A stretch of DNA of 64,000 bases from Crocosphaera chwakensis CCY0110. Its GTDB lineage: Bacteria > Cyanobacteriota > Cyanobacteriia > Cyanobacteriales > Microcystaceae. The position numbers and the translations under genes were made by a program. This document shows, in pieces, positions 52,633-62,314 of this stretch. The stretch spans positions 62,001-126,000 of the forward strand of contig NZ_AAXW01000004.1 in assembly GCF_000169335.1 (NCBI RefSeq), written 5' to 3'. How positions within the stretch are numbered: position 1 is the first letter of the stretch; each line of letters starts with the position of its first letter. The notes beneath the pieces are model-generated. The model worked only from the letters and a program-made list of their open reading frames with translations. It did no database searches and was not told the origin of the DNA.

Positions 52633-53550
52633 TTATAATCTAGCGGATTCTTTACCTAATTTTACTCTTAATAGTTCCCAAGCACTACAATACCTAACAA
52701 AAAACATCACTAAAGAAACTTGTAATTTTTCCTCTAAAGATTGAAAGCGTTGATCTCTAAAAACTTTAATTAAAAAATTAATGGGTGGTGTCAAATTATA
52801 TCGTAAATATCCTAAAAATAATAATTGTTTTTGTAAGGAAGAAGTTAATGCTTTTGATTGTCTTTGAAAACTTCCTGATGCTAAGCGAATAGTTCTTTGA
52901 TACAGTTGTGACCAAGAATGCCGAGCAGGATGAAAAATACAGACTTCTTCAGCATAAATCTGCTCATATCCTTTCTCATAAACTCGATTTCCCCATTCTA
53001 AATCACCATTGGATTTAAGACTATCATCAAAGCCACCGACTTCATCAAAAATCTTACGATAGGTAAACACATTAGCGGTTGCAGCCCCATGATATTCAGC
53101 TAATAGTTTTTCTTGGGGAAAAGCGGTAACACTTTCATACAATTCTATGGCAGTGGGTTGATTAGGATTTCTAAAAAAGAGTTCTATTTTTCCTGCTACT
53201 AATCCACAATTAGGATGAGCTAATAAAGCACTAACCCCATTTTTTAACCAGTTAATTGTAGGAAGACAATCTGAATCTGTAAAAGCAATAATTTCTCCTT
53301 TTGCTAGAGACAAACCTTTATTTCTAGCAGAATAAGATCCTTGCTTTGCTTCATAGGCATAATGAGTCTGGGAAAATTGCGAAACAATAGCTTTGATATT
53401 TTGTTCTTTATCAGAAGCATTATCAATAACAATTACTTCATAATTGTCAGTAGGATAGGATTGATTTTCTAAGGCTTCTAAGCATTTTTTAAGCCTTATA
53501 CCATCATTATAAACGGGAATGATGATAGAAACCATCGGAAAAACATTCAT
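52633..53550 (-). CDS. Family 2 glycosyltransferase
   Basis: The 305-residue GT2 has VSIIIPVYNDGIRLKKCLEAL, YEVIVIDNAS, FTDSDCLP as DxD, and SNGDLEWGNRVYEKG in the acceptor region. A helical C-terminus follows. It is part of the glycosyltransferase set on the minus strand. Confidence 0.9.
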   Translation of the reverse strand: MNVFPMVSIIIPVYNDGIRLKKCLEALENQSYPTDNYEVIVIDNASDKEQNIKAIVSQFSQTHYAYEAKQGSYSARNKGLSLAKGEIIAFTDSDCLPTINWLKNGVSALLAHPNCGLVAGKIELFFRNPNQPTAIELYESVTAFPQEKLLAEYHGAATANVFTYRKIFDEVGGFDDSLKSNGDLEWGNRVYEKGYEQIYAEEVCIFHPARHSWSQLYQRTIRLASGSFQRQSKALTSSLQKQLLFLGYLRYNLTPPINFLIKVFRDQRFQSLEEKLQVSLVMFFVRYCSAWELLRVKLGKESARL

Positions 53551-53647
53551 GAAAAAAGAACCTAAAATTTGCTAATGGTTAGCTTAGTTAATGATGACAA
53601 GCGGAACAGACAGATAGACTAATTATGTTTCTATCTGAATATTTTTA

Positions 53648-55165
53648 TTAAACAACAACTTTAGAGTTGATGGATTTTGCTTTTATAGAAGGAGAAACTG
53701 GAGTTTTCTTCTTATCATCCGTAACAAAATCTTCATGATAAGAACGCTCTGTATTCACTGTCCACAAATCATGATTTGCTCCCATGATATTCTCCGCAGC
53801 TAAAAGGGCCGATAACATAGAATGATCTTGGTTATTGTAACGGTGCATTCCATTACGTCCAACGGTTTGCAAATTCTCAAAGGTACTCACATAATCTTGT
53901 AATACCTCTAAATGTTGTTTATACTCACCGTCGTAAACGGGATAAGCTTTTTTCTGGCGAATAACGGTACCGTCTTCTACTTTAGAGATGTCATCCACTA
54001 AACCAAGATTAACAATTTCTTCACTGGCTAATCTAATTAAATCTTTGTTATCCATTTCCCATAAGTTGTCTCCTTGACTACAGAAATATTCCATTCCTAA
54101 GCAGGTTTTATTGGTATCAGGAACCATAGCAGGACTCCAGTTCTTAAAGTTCTGAATTCGTCCAACTTTGAATTCTGGACTATGAATATAAATCCAGTTA
54201 TCAGGGAATAGGTCTTTTTCATTGACTACAATAGGAACAATGAGAAAATCACGGTATTTTAGACTACGGGCTGCTTTAAGGATATTTTCGGGGGGTAAGG
54301 GGTCTAAACGGTGCATTAATGCAGCGACGGGCATGGTATTGATAAACTGATCCCCTTCAAGGGTCAAGGTTTCATCTCCTCTTTTAGCGATAATACGGGT
54401 AATACGCTTACCTTGCCGTTCAACTTTAATCACTTCGGTGTTTAAATGAACAGGAGAACCTTGAGCATTTAATTTCTCTTGAAACCGTTCCCACATCATC
54501 CCTGGACCTAAAATGGGATAATCAAATTCTTTAATGAGAGTTTTGGTGTCATTACTACCAAATACGGCGTTAATCACTGCTTTTTTAAGAGATAATCCTT
54601 TAATTCGCTGTGCTGCCCAATCTGCACGAATTTGCGTACAGGGAATACCCCAAACTTTTTCGGTGTAACTTTTAAAGAAGGTTTTGTATAAGCGTTCTCC
54701 AAAGCGGTTGGTAACCCATTGTTCAAAGTTTTCTTCAACGGGTAAGGGTTTAACTTTAACTTTAAAATAGCTATAGAGAATTAATAAACTGTGTAAAATT
54801 CCTAAATTACTGACCGCATTGAATGGTTCTAAGGGATAACTGAAAAATTTGCCTTTGTAATAAATACGAGATAGACGGGGAACTTTGATAAAATCGTCTT
54901 TTAGAACTTCATACCAAAGATGTTGTACTTGAGGGACTTTGGTAAAAAAGCGGTGTCCTCCAATATCAAAGCGATAATCTTTATAGGTTTCGGTACGGGA
55001 AATACCGCCAACGCGATCGCCTTTTTCTAAGATAGTTGATTTAATTCCGTGTTTAGCTAATTGATAAGCTGCGGTTAAACCAGCAGGTCCTCCACCAATA
55101 ACGACGGTTAAAGGAAAATTATGCTGATGGCGGGAGTAAGAATGATTAGTGTTAGTAACTTTCAT
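53648..55165 (-). CDS. FAD-dependent oxidoreductase, UDP-galactopyranose mutase-like
   Basis: The 505-residue flavoprotein has VVIGGGPAGLTAAYQLAKHG near residue 20, GDRVGGISRTETY, DIGGHRFFTK and a C-terminal NLQTVGRNGMHRYNNQDHSM. This pattern is shared with UDP-galactopyranose mutases and related sugar-modifying flavoenzymes often found in polysaccharide loci. It may make a furanose sugar donor. Protoporphyrinogen oxidase-like assignments are less likely given the context. Confidence 0.8.
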   Translation of the reverse strand: MKVTNTNHSYSRHQHNFPLTVVIGGGPAGLTAAYQLAKHGIKSTILEKGDRVGGISRTETYKDYRFDIGGHRFFTKVPQVQHLWYEVLKDDFIKVPRLSRIYYKGKFFSYPLEPFNAVSNLGILHSLLILYSYFKVKVKPLPVEENFEQWVTNRFGERLYKTFFKSYTEKVWGIPCTQIRADWAAQRIKGLSLKKAVINAVFGSNDTKTLIKEFDYPILGPGMMWERFQEKLNAQGSPVHLNTEVIKVERQGKRITRIIAKRGDETLTLEGDQFINTMPVAALMHRLDPLPPENILKAARSLKYRDFLIVPIVVNEKDLFPDNWIYIHSPEFKVGRIQNFKNWSPAMVPDTNKTCLGMEYFCSQGDNLWEMDNKDLIRLASEEIVNLGLVDDISKVEDGTVIRQKKAYPVYDGEYKQHLEVLQDYVSTFENLQTVGRNGMHRYNNQDHSMLSALLAAENIMGANHDLWTVNTERSYHEDFVTDDKKKTPVSPSIKAKSINSKVVV

Positions 55166-55217
55166 AAATGAGAGATGTTGTTCAAAAAAATGATAATTTT
55201 CGAGTATTTTTAGGAAA

Positions 55218-56243
55218 CTATGCTTTGGTTGGCAAAATTGAGCGATTTCTTTTCAATTTGTGCTTAACTGTTCCGATAACAAAGGCTAATCCACTGTAGA
55301 AGTAGTAAAACCAATGCCAAGGAAGTATTGCCAAAGTAAAGATGAAACCGCGTTTTTTAAGAAAAAATTGATAAACTGGCCAATTAAGCACAATTAGCCC
55401 AATTATTAGTAAACCGACGAGAAACAGTAGGGGAGGTATCCAAACGCTCGCCGGAAGCACAATTAACAACAAGTAGATAAAAATAACGCTTAGACGGCTC
55501 GACCATTGCAAGTTTAAATCGTTAACAAAATTGCGATCGCGATGAATTAACTCTGTCCAAGGTAAGGCGCGATAAAAAAAGTCTGCTCTAAGTAAAGAGT
55601 AAGGAGTCCACCGTTTTAGATGTTTGACATATATATCTTTACAAAGACGAATCTGATACCCTGCAGCTTTTAAGCGATAGCCAAGTTCGATGTCTTCAAT
55701 ACAAGGACGACGATAACTTTCGTCAAATCCACCCATTTTCGAGAATATATCCCGTCTAATCGCTCCACAAGCTCCCCAAAACGTTGAGGCTTCTTCTGAG
55801 CCAATTTGATGATTATAGTGATGGAATAAATTTTTATACTGGGATAGAAAATTAGATGCTCCTGGTTGATCGTCATAAGACCCAATTAAGGCAGCTACGC
55901 GAGGATTCGATTCAAAGACTTGAGCAATCTTTTCGAGAGTATCCTCATGAATAGTAACATCAGCATCTGTAAAAAAGAGAATATCGCCAGTTGCTATCTC
56001 AGCCCCTCGATTTCTGGCTACAGCAGGACCTTGATTGGTTTTTAACTGTAGTACCTTAGCACCGAATGCTTCAGCGATTTGATAGGAATGGGGATCATCT
56101 CCATCCACAACGACAATCACTTGAGCAGGGGATAATCGACTGTTTTTTAAACTGGCTAAACAGTCATAAAACGCCTGTCCGCCCTTATAGACAGGGATGA
56201 TAATAGAAATAGGTAAGTTTGGGGAAGATAAATTTAGCATCAA
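55218..56243 (-). CDS. Family 2 glycosyltransferase with C-terminal membrane helices
   Basis: The 341-residue GT2 has ISIIIPVYKGGQAFYDCLAS, VIVVVDGDDPH, FFTDADVTI as DxD, and RPCIEDIELGYRL. Two or three hydrophobic segments in the last 90 residues anchor it to the membrane. It is the first minus-strand gene of the right half of the locus; its promoter must lie in the 470-base spacer. Confidence 0.9.
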   Translation of the reverse strand: MMLNLSSPNLPISIIIPVYKGGQAFYDCLASLKNSRLSPAQVIVVVDGDDPHSYQIAEAFGAKVLQLKTNQGPAVARNRGAEIATGDILFFTDADVTIHEDTLEKIAQVFESNPRVAALIGSYDDQPGASNFLSQYKNLFHHYNHQIGSEEASTFWGACGAIRRDIFSKMGGFDESYRRPCIEDIELGYRLKAAGYQIRLCKDIYVKHLKRWTPYSLLRADFFYRALPWTELIHRDRNFVNDLNLQWSSRLSVIFIYLLLIVLPASVWIPPLLFLVGLLIIGLIVLNWPVYQFFLKKRGFIFTLAILPWHWFYYFYSGLAFVIGTVKHKLKRNRSILPTKA

Positions 56244-56714
56244 CCTTAACTTTTAGGGTTATTTGTGTTTTGACACATTAGATGAATCGGATTATAGCTT
56301 ATAGCGATGTGATTTTAGTATTCAGATTCCCTGAATTGCCTTGTTAACGAAGATGAATTCAATGACCTTGTTTTCACAATTATTCCTTAAGTTCGGCTTC
56401 TAGGGAATTTTCCTTAATATTCAACTATTATTAATCTTTAGTTTCAGTGTAAACACACAAACTATATTAATAATCGTTTACACGACGATAACAGATAGAA
56501 TTAATTTGAGCAATATGTCTATAGATAGATCCCTATGTCAAAATAGTACATTTTTACCGTTTTTAATTGCCTCAAGCTATCCACAACTTAGAGTAACGAT
56601 GATCGGTAAAAAACTTGTCTAAAATCTCTTGACAAGTATTATGTGATATGATGGCGCGTTCTAACTGTAAAATCTGTAAAATTTTCTAATTATTCGTAAA
56701 AATCAGGTATAGCC
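56244..56714. other. Divergent promoter region of the polysaccharide locus
   Basis: About 470 AT-rich bases lie between divergent GT2 and GT-C genes. A TTGACA near 56639 is followed by TATGAT with only 12 bases between, so it is not a standard pair. No ORF, operator palindrome or RNA is convincing. Confidence 0.4.
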
Positions 56715-58658
56715 ATGTCATTTGTCGTTGTTACTTTAGAAATTTTTTGGTTTTGTTTTGGGGGTAGTTTATTTGTTTATAATTCTTCCCGCCGGGTTTC
56801 TGAGGCATTATCATTGGGAATAATTTTGGCATTTATCTTATTTTCAACGATTTTTCAAGTTAGTTTTTTATTAAAGATACCTGCTCTTTCTTTTGCTGTT
56901 GAAGCATTATTCTGTATTCTTATTTTAAGATTAGCCTTCAAGAAAAAAGCTGAGATCGAACTCATTATATTGACTCTAAAAAACTTCTTTTTTCAACATA
57001 AAATAATTTGTTCAATAATTGCTATTTGCTGGATTTATCTATTTTTTCTAGCTATTATTATTCCTCCAAGTAATTGGGATAGTATGACTTATCATTTATC
57101 GAGGATTTTGTTGTTTCAGCAGGAAAATTCTTTGCTCTTAGAAAATGTGACTACGCCTCGTCAAGCAATGTTTGTCATGGGATCTGATATATTAACTCAT
57201 GCTTTTCTAAGATTTTATTCTGATTATGGAGTCGGATTATTTAGCTTCTTAGCTTATGTTAGTATTGGACTTGGAACTTACGCGCTGTCTCGCAATTTCG
57301 CCTCTGTTAATATTAGTTTAATTACCACAATAATTATCATGGGTATGCCTGAATTGTGTTTTCAGGCAACTTCAACTAAAAATGATATTTTTACTGGTGC
57401 AGCAGCAATATTTTGTTTACAAGTGGCATACCGTTTTTTACAAGTCTTGAATATTCAAGATTTATCATTACTGATTTTAGGAACCTCATTTGGAGCTTCT
57501 GCGAAAAGCACGTTTTTAGTATTTTTACTGCCGTTTTCAGTGTGTTTGCTGTATCTCATCTTGAAAAAATATAAGGTTGTAGACATTTTAAATCTGCTTA
57601 GAACCAATTGGTCATATTTTGTTATTTTGATTTTTCCCTCTTTAATTATGTCTCAATTTTGGTTATTCTTTCATAATGTCGCGACTCAAAACGATGCCAC
57701 CGGGTTAACCAAAAATAACTTTGTTAAACCCAGTAAAACGAAAGGTATGTTTGCCAATCTAGTAAGATACCTCTTCCAAAGTTTTCATTTATTCCCTTTT
57801 GACTATATTGCTAAAGGAAGATTAAATATTAATCTAGATGATCATCTAGAGAATTTATATAAGCTTCTTTTTGAACCTTTTTTTGAGAATATAAAAATGG
57901 GATATGTTAACAATAGACCATATAAGTTTTCCATACGTTTATTTCCCCATGAAGATTTTTCCTGGTATGGAATGAGTGGCTTTTTCTTAGTTTTGCCTTC
58001 TCTTTTTATTTCACTGATTAAAGGTAATAATTTTTTAAGAGCCACAAGTATTAGTTTAATCAGCTTTATGCTTATCGTCTGTTACTTAGTTCTTTGGACT
58101 CCTTGGAATAATCGTTACTTTAATCTGTTTTTCACTGCTTCAGGTGTTTGTATCGCTTTTCTTTTAACATTAATAATTAATCAAAAAAGAAATTCAGTTT
58201 TTCAAAAAAGTCTTCTTCTGCTTTCTATTTTTATCTTAATTAGTTCTTGCGTGTTAAATTCTTCTAAGCCTTTAGGAGGACTTTCGATTACAGAATTTTT
58301 CAAACCTAATATTTGGGCAAAAACTAATTTTGGGCAAGAACGATTATATTATGCTAACGGTTATTATAATGATGACAGAATCACAAAATTTAAAACTTTA
58401 GTTACAAATCAATCTAAAGTTGCCTTAATTGCGACCGATGATAGTTGGATATATCATTTTTATTTAACTAATCCCAATGTTGAAATTGAACCAATAACAT
58501 TACCTGAGTTTAAGGAAAATTACACTGCTTATGACTATCTTTTGTGTCTTGATGTCCAATGCGATCTCACGGATCTTAATGCTTCCTATGAAATATTATG
58601 GAGTAACTCTAATGATTCCCGTAAAATAGGAAAACTGTTATCTTTTCCCCGTAATTAA
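56715..58658 (+). CDS. GT-C type polytopic membrane glycosyltransferase-like protein
   Basis: The 647-residue protein has about 12 hydrophobic segments. After the third helix comes PPSNWDSMTYHLSRI (around residue 118), the first-loop acidic motif characteristic of GT-C glycosyltransferases of the GT39/ArnT-like type that use polyprenyl-phosphate sugars. A CFQATSTKNDIF block follows. The C-terminal 110 residues are soluble. It may add or polymerise sugars on the periplasmic side. Confidence 0.8.
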   Translation: MSFVVVTLEIFWFCFGGSLFVYNSSRRVSEALSLGIILAFILFSTIFQVSFLLKIPALSFAVEALFCILILRLAFKKKAEIELIILTLKNFFFQHKIICSIIAICWIYLFFLAIIIPPSNWDSMTYHLSRILLFQQENSLLLENVTTPRQAMFVMGSDILTHAFLRFYSDYGVGLFSFLAYVSIGLGTYALSRNFASVNISLITTIIIMGMPELCFQATSTKNDIFTGAAAIFCLQVAYRFLQVLNIQDLSLLILGTSFGASAKSTFLVFLLPFSVCLLYLILKKYKVVDILNLLRTNWSYFVILIFPSLIMSQFWLFFHNVATQNDATGLTKNNFVKPSKTKGMFANLVRYLFQSFHLFPFDYIAKGRLNINLDDHLENLYKLLFEPFFENIKMGYVNNRPYKFSIRLFPHEDFSWYGMSGFFLVLPSLFISLIKGNNFLRATSISLISFMLIVCYLVLWTPWNNRYFNLFFTASGVCIAFLLTLIINQKRNSVFQKSLLLLSIFILISSCVLNSSKPLGGLSITEFFKPNIWAKTNFGQERLYYANGYYNDDRITKFKTLVTNQSKVALIATDDSWIYHFYLTNPNVEIEPITLPEFKENYTAYDYLLCLDVQCDLTDLNASYEILWSNSNDSRKIGKLLSFPRN

Positions 58659-58797
58659 AAGAAGAGTTAATCTCTTTAATAAAAATAATAAATTTTTGAT
58701 TAAGACAGCTTCAAAAAAATCTAACTACACGGCAAATTTATTGTTAATATTTTTGACTAAAATTTTCCTAGTTATTACTAGAAAAAACATTGGATAA

Positions 58798-59004
58798 CGT
58801 TTATTCTTTTTTCAAAAAATACCCGAAACAAAATTAATAACTGATAATATAAATAATATCGAATATACCTATTCAGCAAACTTTTCCAATCGATGTTGGG
58901 CTGCTGAATTACCTTGCTCTAATTTAGAAATTAAACAAAATATTCAGTTACGAGATCCAGAAAAAGGAATCGCTGCTGATTTCAAATATATAGAAGTAAA
59001 TTAA
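58798..59004 (+). pseudogene. C-terminal remnant of a cyanobacterial membrane protein
   Basis: An open frame of about 68 codons without start codon ends YSANFSNRCWAAELPCSN and so on. The CWxAxLPC motif is typical of C-terminal tails of large polytopic surface-polysaccharide proteins in cyanobacteria. The frame is closed upstream by TAA at 58795-58797, and no other part of the gene is present. The rest of the 58659-59143 stretch shows no gene. Confidence 0.55.
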
Positions 59005-59143
59005 GGAGCCAAGAGCGATCGCTATCACCCTTAGATTTTAGGTTAAAGTAAATTGAGTGGCACGGATTGGAAAAAAAACTAAGAAGCCGTGATGCTGGAG
59101 CTATTTCTGCCTAAAATGATCATTAATAGTAAGAGGCAAAATC

Positions 59144-59488
59144 ATGTCGAAAAATAACAACAGTGGTTTATTTATGGCAGGGATCGTCCTGGGTAGTATG
59201 GTAGGGACAGTAACTGGATTATTGTTAGCTCCCCGTTCCGGACGAGAAACCCGACGCATTATCAAAAAATCAGCCGACGCTCTACCAGAAATGGCCGAAG
59301 ACTTATCCACTACAGTTCAACTACAAGCCGATCGCCTTTCGGACTCAGCACAGAAAAATTGGGCTGGAACCTTAAGCCGACTCAAAGAAGCGATCGCAGC
59401 CGGCATTGAAGCCACCCAAATTGAAGTCCCTCCTCCAGAATCTCCCCGTGATATTACCGCTCAAACCAACTCTTCTACCAAGAATTAG
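59144..59488 (+). CDS. YtxH domain protein
   Basis: The 114-residue protein has an N-terminal hydrophobic segment (GLFMAGIVLGSMVGTVTGLLLAPRSGRETR) followed by a helical amphipathic region, the pattern of the YtxH family, small membrane proteins linked to stress in bacteria. It is eight bases upstream of the DUF948 gene and probably forms a two-gene operon with it. Confidence 0.85.
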   Translation: MSKNNNSGLFMAGIVLGSMVGTVTGLLLAPRSGRETRRIIKKSADALPEMAEDLSTTVQLQADRLSDSAQKNWAGTLSRLKEAIAAGIEATQIEVPPPESPRDITAQTNSSTKN

Positions 59489-59496
59489 GGAAAAAC

Positions 59497-59895
59497 ATGG
59501 TAAGCGATCCCTTATTTTGGCTTAGTTGTTCTCTGTTTTTGATGGCCCTAAGTCTAACGGCAATTTTAATTGTAGCGATCCCTGTCTTACAAGAGGTAGC
59601 CAGGGCTGCTCGTAGTGCTGAAAAATTGTTTGATACCTTGCATAGAGAATTCCCGCCTACGTTACACTCTATTCGCCTCACAGGCTTAGAAATTACCGAG
59701 TTAACCGATGACATCGATAGCGGAGTCAAAAGTGCTTCTGATATCGTTAAGCAAGTAGATAATAGCCTCAATATAACTCAAACCCAACTCAAAAAGGTAC
59801 AAATCGGAACCCGTCGCTTAACTAAGGGGTTTCAGGTAGCTTGGAAAACTTGGAATCGTTCTGATTTGAAAACCAAAGACAAGAATAAATTTTAA
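59497..59895 (+). CDS. DUF948 protein
   Basis: The 132-residue protein has one N-terminal membrane helix (LFLMALSLTAILIVAIPVLQEV) and a coiled-coil-like tail (ARAARSAEKLFDTL, then GVKSASDIVKQVDNSL) as in DUF948 proteins, which often accompany YtxH. The role is unknown. Confidence 0.85.
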   Translation: MVSDPLFWLSCSLFLMALSLTAILIVAIPVLQEVARAARSAEKLFDTLHREFPPTLHSIRLTGLEITELTDDIDSGVKSASDIVKQVDNSLNITQTQLKKVQIGTRRLTKGFQVAWKTWNRSDLKTKDKNKF

Positions 59896-59978
59896 TCTAT
59901 GTGTAAAAAAGTGTAAAGAAATATAAAATTGATTAATATTTATTTAAGTGTTGACAATCGGTTAAATAGCAAAATACT

Positions 59979-60791
59979 ATGCAACAACGTGGTTTCAAAT
60001 CTTTTTTCAGTTCCTTGCTAGCTTGTTTTCTCAGCATTACCATTTTTGTATTTTCTCCTTCACCAGCTTTAGCGGTTAATAATCCTGAATTGTTACCTGA
60101 TAAAGTTACGCCTGTGGTAGATTTAGCCAATTTTCTTCCCGATATACAAGAAGAATCCTTAATTCAAGAGATAGAAAACTTTGAATTCGATACAGGATGG
60201 AGAATTCGTGTTTTAACCCAATACGATCGCTCTCCGGGTCGTGCGGTGATTAATTTTTGGGGTTTAGATGATAAAAGTATCCTCTTAGTTGCTGATTCCC
60301 GTGGGGGTAATATTCTCTCTTTTAGTATTGGAGACGACGTTTATGAGTTATTACCCAGAACTTTCTGGATCGAATTACAAGCTCGTTTTGGTAATATGTA
60401 TTATGTGCGAGAAAACGGGGAGAATACCTCCATTATGAATGCTCTTGATACAGTTAAAGGGTGTTTAGTTAAAGGTGGTTGTGGCGTTGTGCCAGGTTTA
60501 CCCAGAGAACAATGGATTCTCACCTTGATTACTTCTATTGTTGGTGGTTTAGTCTTTGGATTTGCAGGAACTCCTCGCAAATCGGATCAAGTGTTTGCTT
60601 GGCAATGGGTTCTTATCATTTCGCCCTTATGGGGTATCCTCTTTATTGCCTTTGGCATCGGTCCAGTGGTAACGAGAACCTCTGAATGGTTACCCTTATT
60701 CCGTAATGTCATGGGCTTCGCCTTAGGGGTTTTAGTGGCTTATTTGTCTCCTCTGTTGAATCAACCCCCTGCTTCTAATCCTAATACTTAA
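59979..60791 (+). CDS. psb32: Photosystem II repair protein Psb32 (TPM domain)
   Basis: The 270-residue protein has an N-terminal signal (SLLACFLSITIFVFSPSPALA), a TPM domain (VDLANFLPDIQEESLIQEI, FDTGWRIRVLTQYDRSPGR, SILLVADSRGGNILSFSIGDDVYELL), and C-terminal membrane helices. It matches Psb32, a thylakoid protein that protects photosystem II from photodamage and speeds its recovery. The ATG at 59979 follows an 80-base spacer. Confidence 0.92.
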   Translation: MQQRGFKSFFSSLLACFLSITIFVFSPSPALAVNNPELLPDKVTPVVDLANFLPDIQEESLIQEIENFEFDTGWRIRVLTQYDRSPGRAVINFWGLDDKSILLVADSRGGNILSFSIGDDVYELLPRTFWIELQARFGNMYYVRENGENTSIMNALDTVKGCLVKGGCGVVPGLPREQWILTLITSIVGGLVFGFAGTPRKSDQVFAWQWVLIISPLWGILFIAFGIGPVVTRTSEWLPLFRNVMGFALGVLVAYLSPLLNQPPASNPNT

Positions 60792-60812
60792 CTTTTATTA
60801 TTTGTGCTAATT

Positions 60813-61442
60813 ATGGAATGGCACGTTACTGATGCTCAAAGTTTAGCAATGATCGATAGGGAAATCGGCGAAACGGTTATCTCTCCTGCTGAGTATGAAA
60901 TTGTACGGCGAGTTATTTATCAAACTGCTGACTTTGACTATCTTTCTTTATTGCGTTTTTCTGAGAGAGCTTTACAATCTGGGGCTGCTGCTTTAGCAGC
61001 CCGTAGTACCATTGTTGTTGATGTACCAATGGTGCAAGTGGGTATTGTGCCAAATCTTCAGGATACTTTTGCCAATCCAGTTTATTGTAGTACCCAAACC
61101 ATTACCCGTCCCCAGAAAGGGAAAACAACGACAGCTTGGGGCATCGAAACCTTAGCAAAACGCTATCCTGAAGCCATTTTTGTCATTGGGGAATCCCAAA
61201 CGGCTTTAACCGCTTTAGTGGAGTTAGTTGAAGAAGAAGAAATTAAACCTGCTTTAGTGATTGGAACTCCTGCGGGGTTTATTGGGGCAGATGTAGCTAA
61301 AGAACGGTTACACGATGCTCAGATTCCCCAGATAACGGTTAATGGACGTAAAGGAAGTGCCGTGGTTGCGGTGGCTATTCTTAATGGGTTATTAGATTTA
61401 GCTTGGCAAGCTTATGGTCAGTCTGAAAGTGGCGCAAGTTAA
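60813..61442 (+). CDS. cobH: Precorrin-8X methylmutase
   Basis: The product, about 209 residues from ATG 60813 (GTG 60804 is possible), migrates the methyl group from C-11 to C-12 of precorrin-8X to form hydrogenobyrinate in cobalamin synthesis (CbiC in the anaerobic route). Typical motifs are RRVIYQTADFDY near the N-terminus, then GIETLAKRYPEAIFVIGESQTAL, and TPAGFIGADVAKE. No other cob genes are adjacent. Confidence 0.93.
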   Translation: MEWHVTDAQSLAMIDREIGETVISPAEYEIVRRVIYQTADFDYLSLLRFSERALQSGAAALAARSTIVVDVPMVQVGIVPNLQDTFANPVYCSTQTITRPQKGKTTTAWGIETLAKRYPEAIFVIGESQTALTALVELVEEEEIKPALVIGTPAGFIGADVAKERLHDAQIPQITVNGRKGSAVVAVAILNGLLDLAWQAYGQSESGAS

Positions 61443-61445
61443 AAT

Positions 61446-61619
61446 CTAAAAATTAGCTACTTCTAATAGTCCCCCTGAAAAATTAAGCTTATGTTCCCCT
61501 GTTTCATCGGCAACCTTTACTTCGTGGGCAAATTTGTATTCATCGGCAAAAGGACCTTTAATCAAAGCTAACGAAGATAAAATAAGAAGCAATCGATAAA
61601 AAAAGGGAAAGTTATTCAT
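61446..61619 (-). CDS. 57-residue ORF overlapping DUF1003 gene (candidate)
   Basis: The ORF starts MNNFPFFYRLLLILSSLALIKG, a short signal-peptide-like segment, and continues with an acidic FADEYKFAHEVKVADETG stretch. The start overlaps the 3' end of the DUF1003 gene by eight bases, an arrangement common for coupled genes. I know of no family. It could instead be a spurious frame or a degraded gene end. Confidence 0.4.
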   Translation of the reverse strand: MNNFPFFYRLLLILSSLALIKGPFADEYKFAHEVKVADETGEHKLNFSGGLLEVANF

Positions 61620-62232
61620 CAGAGTTTGCTAAATTTTTTTCAGGCTTTATGAGCGACTGCTCTAAGTTTTCTTGCAAGATGTCTAAAACAGCTTGAGGAT
61701 CAGTGGCTTCTTTCATCATTTGGGCTTCCCAATCATAACGTTGGCGAATTGTAGGTAAATCACTTCGCAATTCTTCCATCAAATCGATTAATTTGGCGAT
61801 TTTTTGTTCTGTCAGCAGATTAATTTGCAAAATTAAATGAGATCGCTCTTCAGCTAGTTTATCTTGACGAGTTTGTTGTACTAATACGCCGGTAGCTATA
61901 AGCAATGCTGCAATATCTATTCCCATATTAGGCAAATCCAACGGGGGCAAACCTAAAGGTAATAGTTGAGGTGCCAAATAAGTTCCCAAAGCCCAGATAA
62001 CAAAAAAAAATAACTGCAAATACAAGAATGTAGATTTACTCAAAAAAGCGGCAATCTTTTCTATAACACGCTCGTGAATAGGTAGCCTTTTTTCTTGTTT
62101 GACTTGAAATCCAATAATGGTTTCAATATTTTTAATAACTTGTTCAGAAAGAGGATACTTTTTGCCATCAATATAAACAACTTTTCGAGAGGGATGAATG
62201 ACACCAGATGACTGTGGAGAATCAGAACTCAT
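61612..62232 (-). CDS. DUF1003 membrane protein
   Basis: The 206-residue protein has two central hydrophobic segments (LQLFFFVIWALGTYLAP, then IDIAALLIATGVLVQQTRQDKLAEERSHLILQINLLTEQK), the hallmark of DUF1003. The N-terminus has a KVVYIDGKKYPLSEQV segment; the C-terminus is helical. Function is unknown. Confidence 0.88.
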   Translation of the reverse strand: MSSDSPQSSGVIHPSRKVVYIDGKKYPLSEQVIKNIETIIGFQVKQEKRLPIHERVIEKIAAFLSKSTFLYLQLFFFVIWALGTYLAPQLLPLGLPPLDLPNMGIDIAALLIATGVLVQQTRQDKLAEERSHLILQINLLTEQKIAKLIDLMEELRSDLPTIRQRYDWEAQMMKEATDPQAVLDILQENLEQSLIKPEKNLANSDE

Positions 62233-62314
62233 TAGCTCAAAATCCTTTTAGTTTGTTATTATACTCATGATCAACAAGATACAATCAATTACAAGAGATT
62301 TTATCTCATCATGA

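Noticed and set aside
56636..56656. TTGACA and TATGAT considered as a promoter
   Set aside because: Only 12 bases separate them, too few for a standard sigma-70 type promoter.
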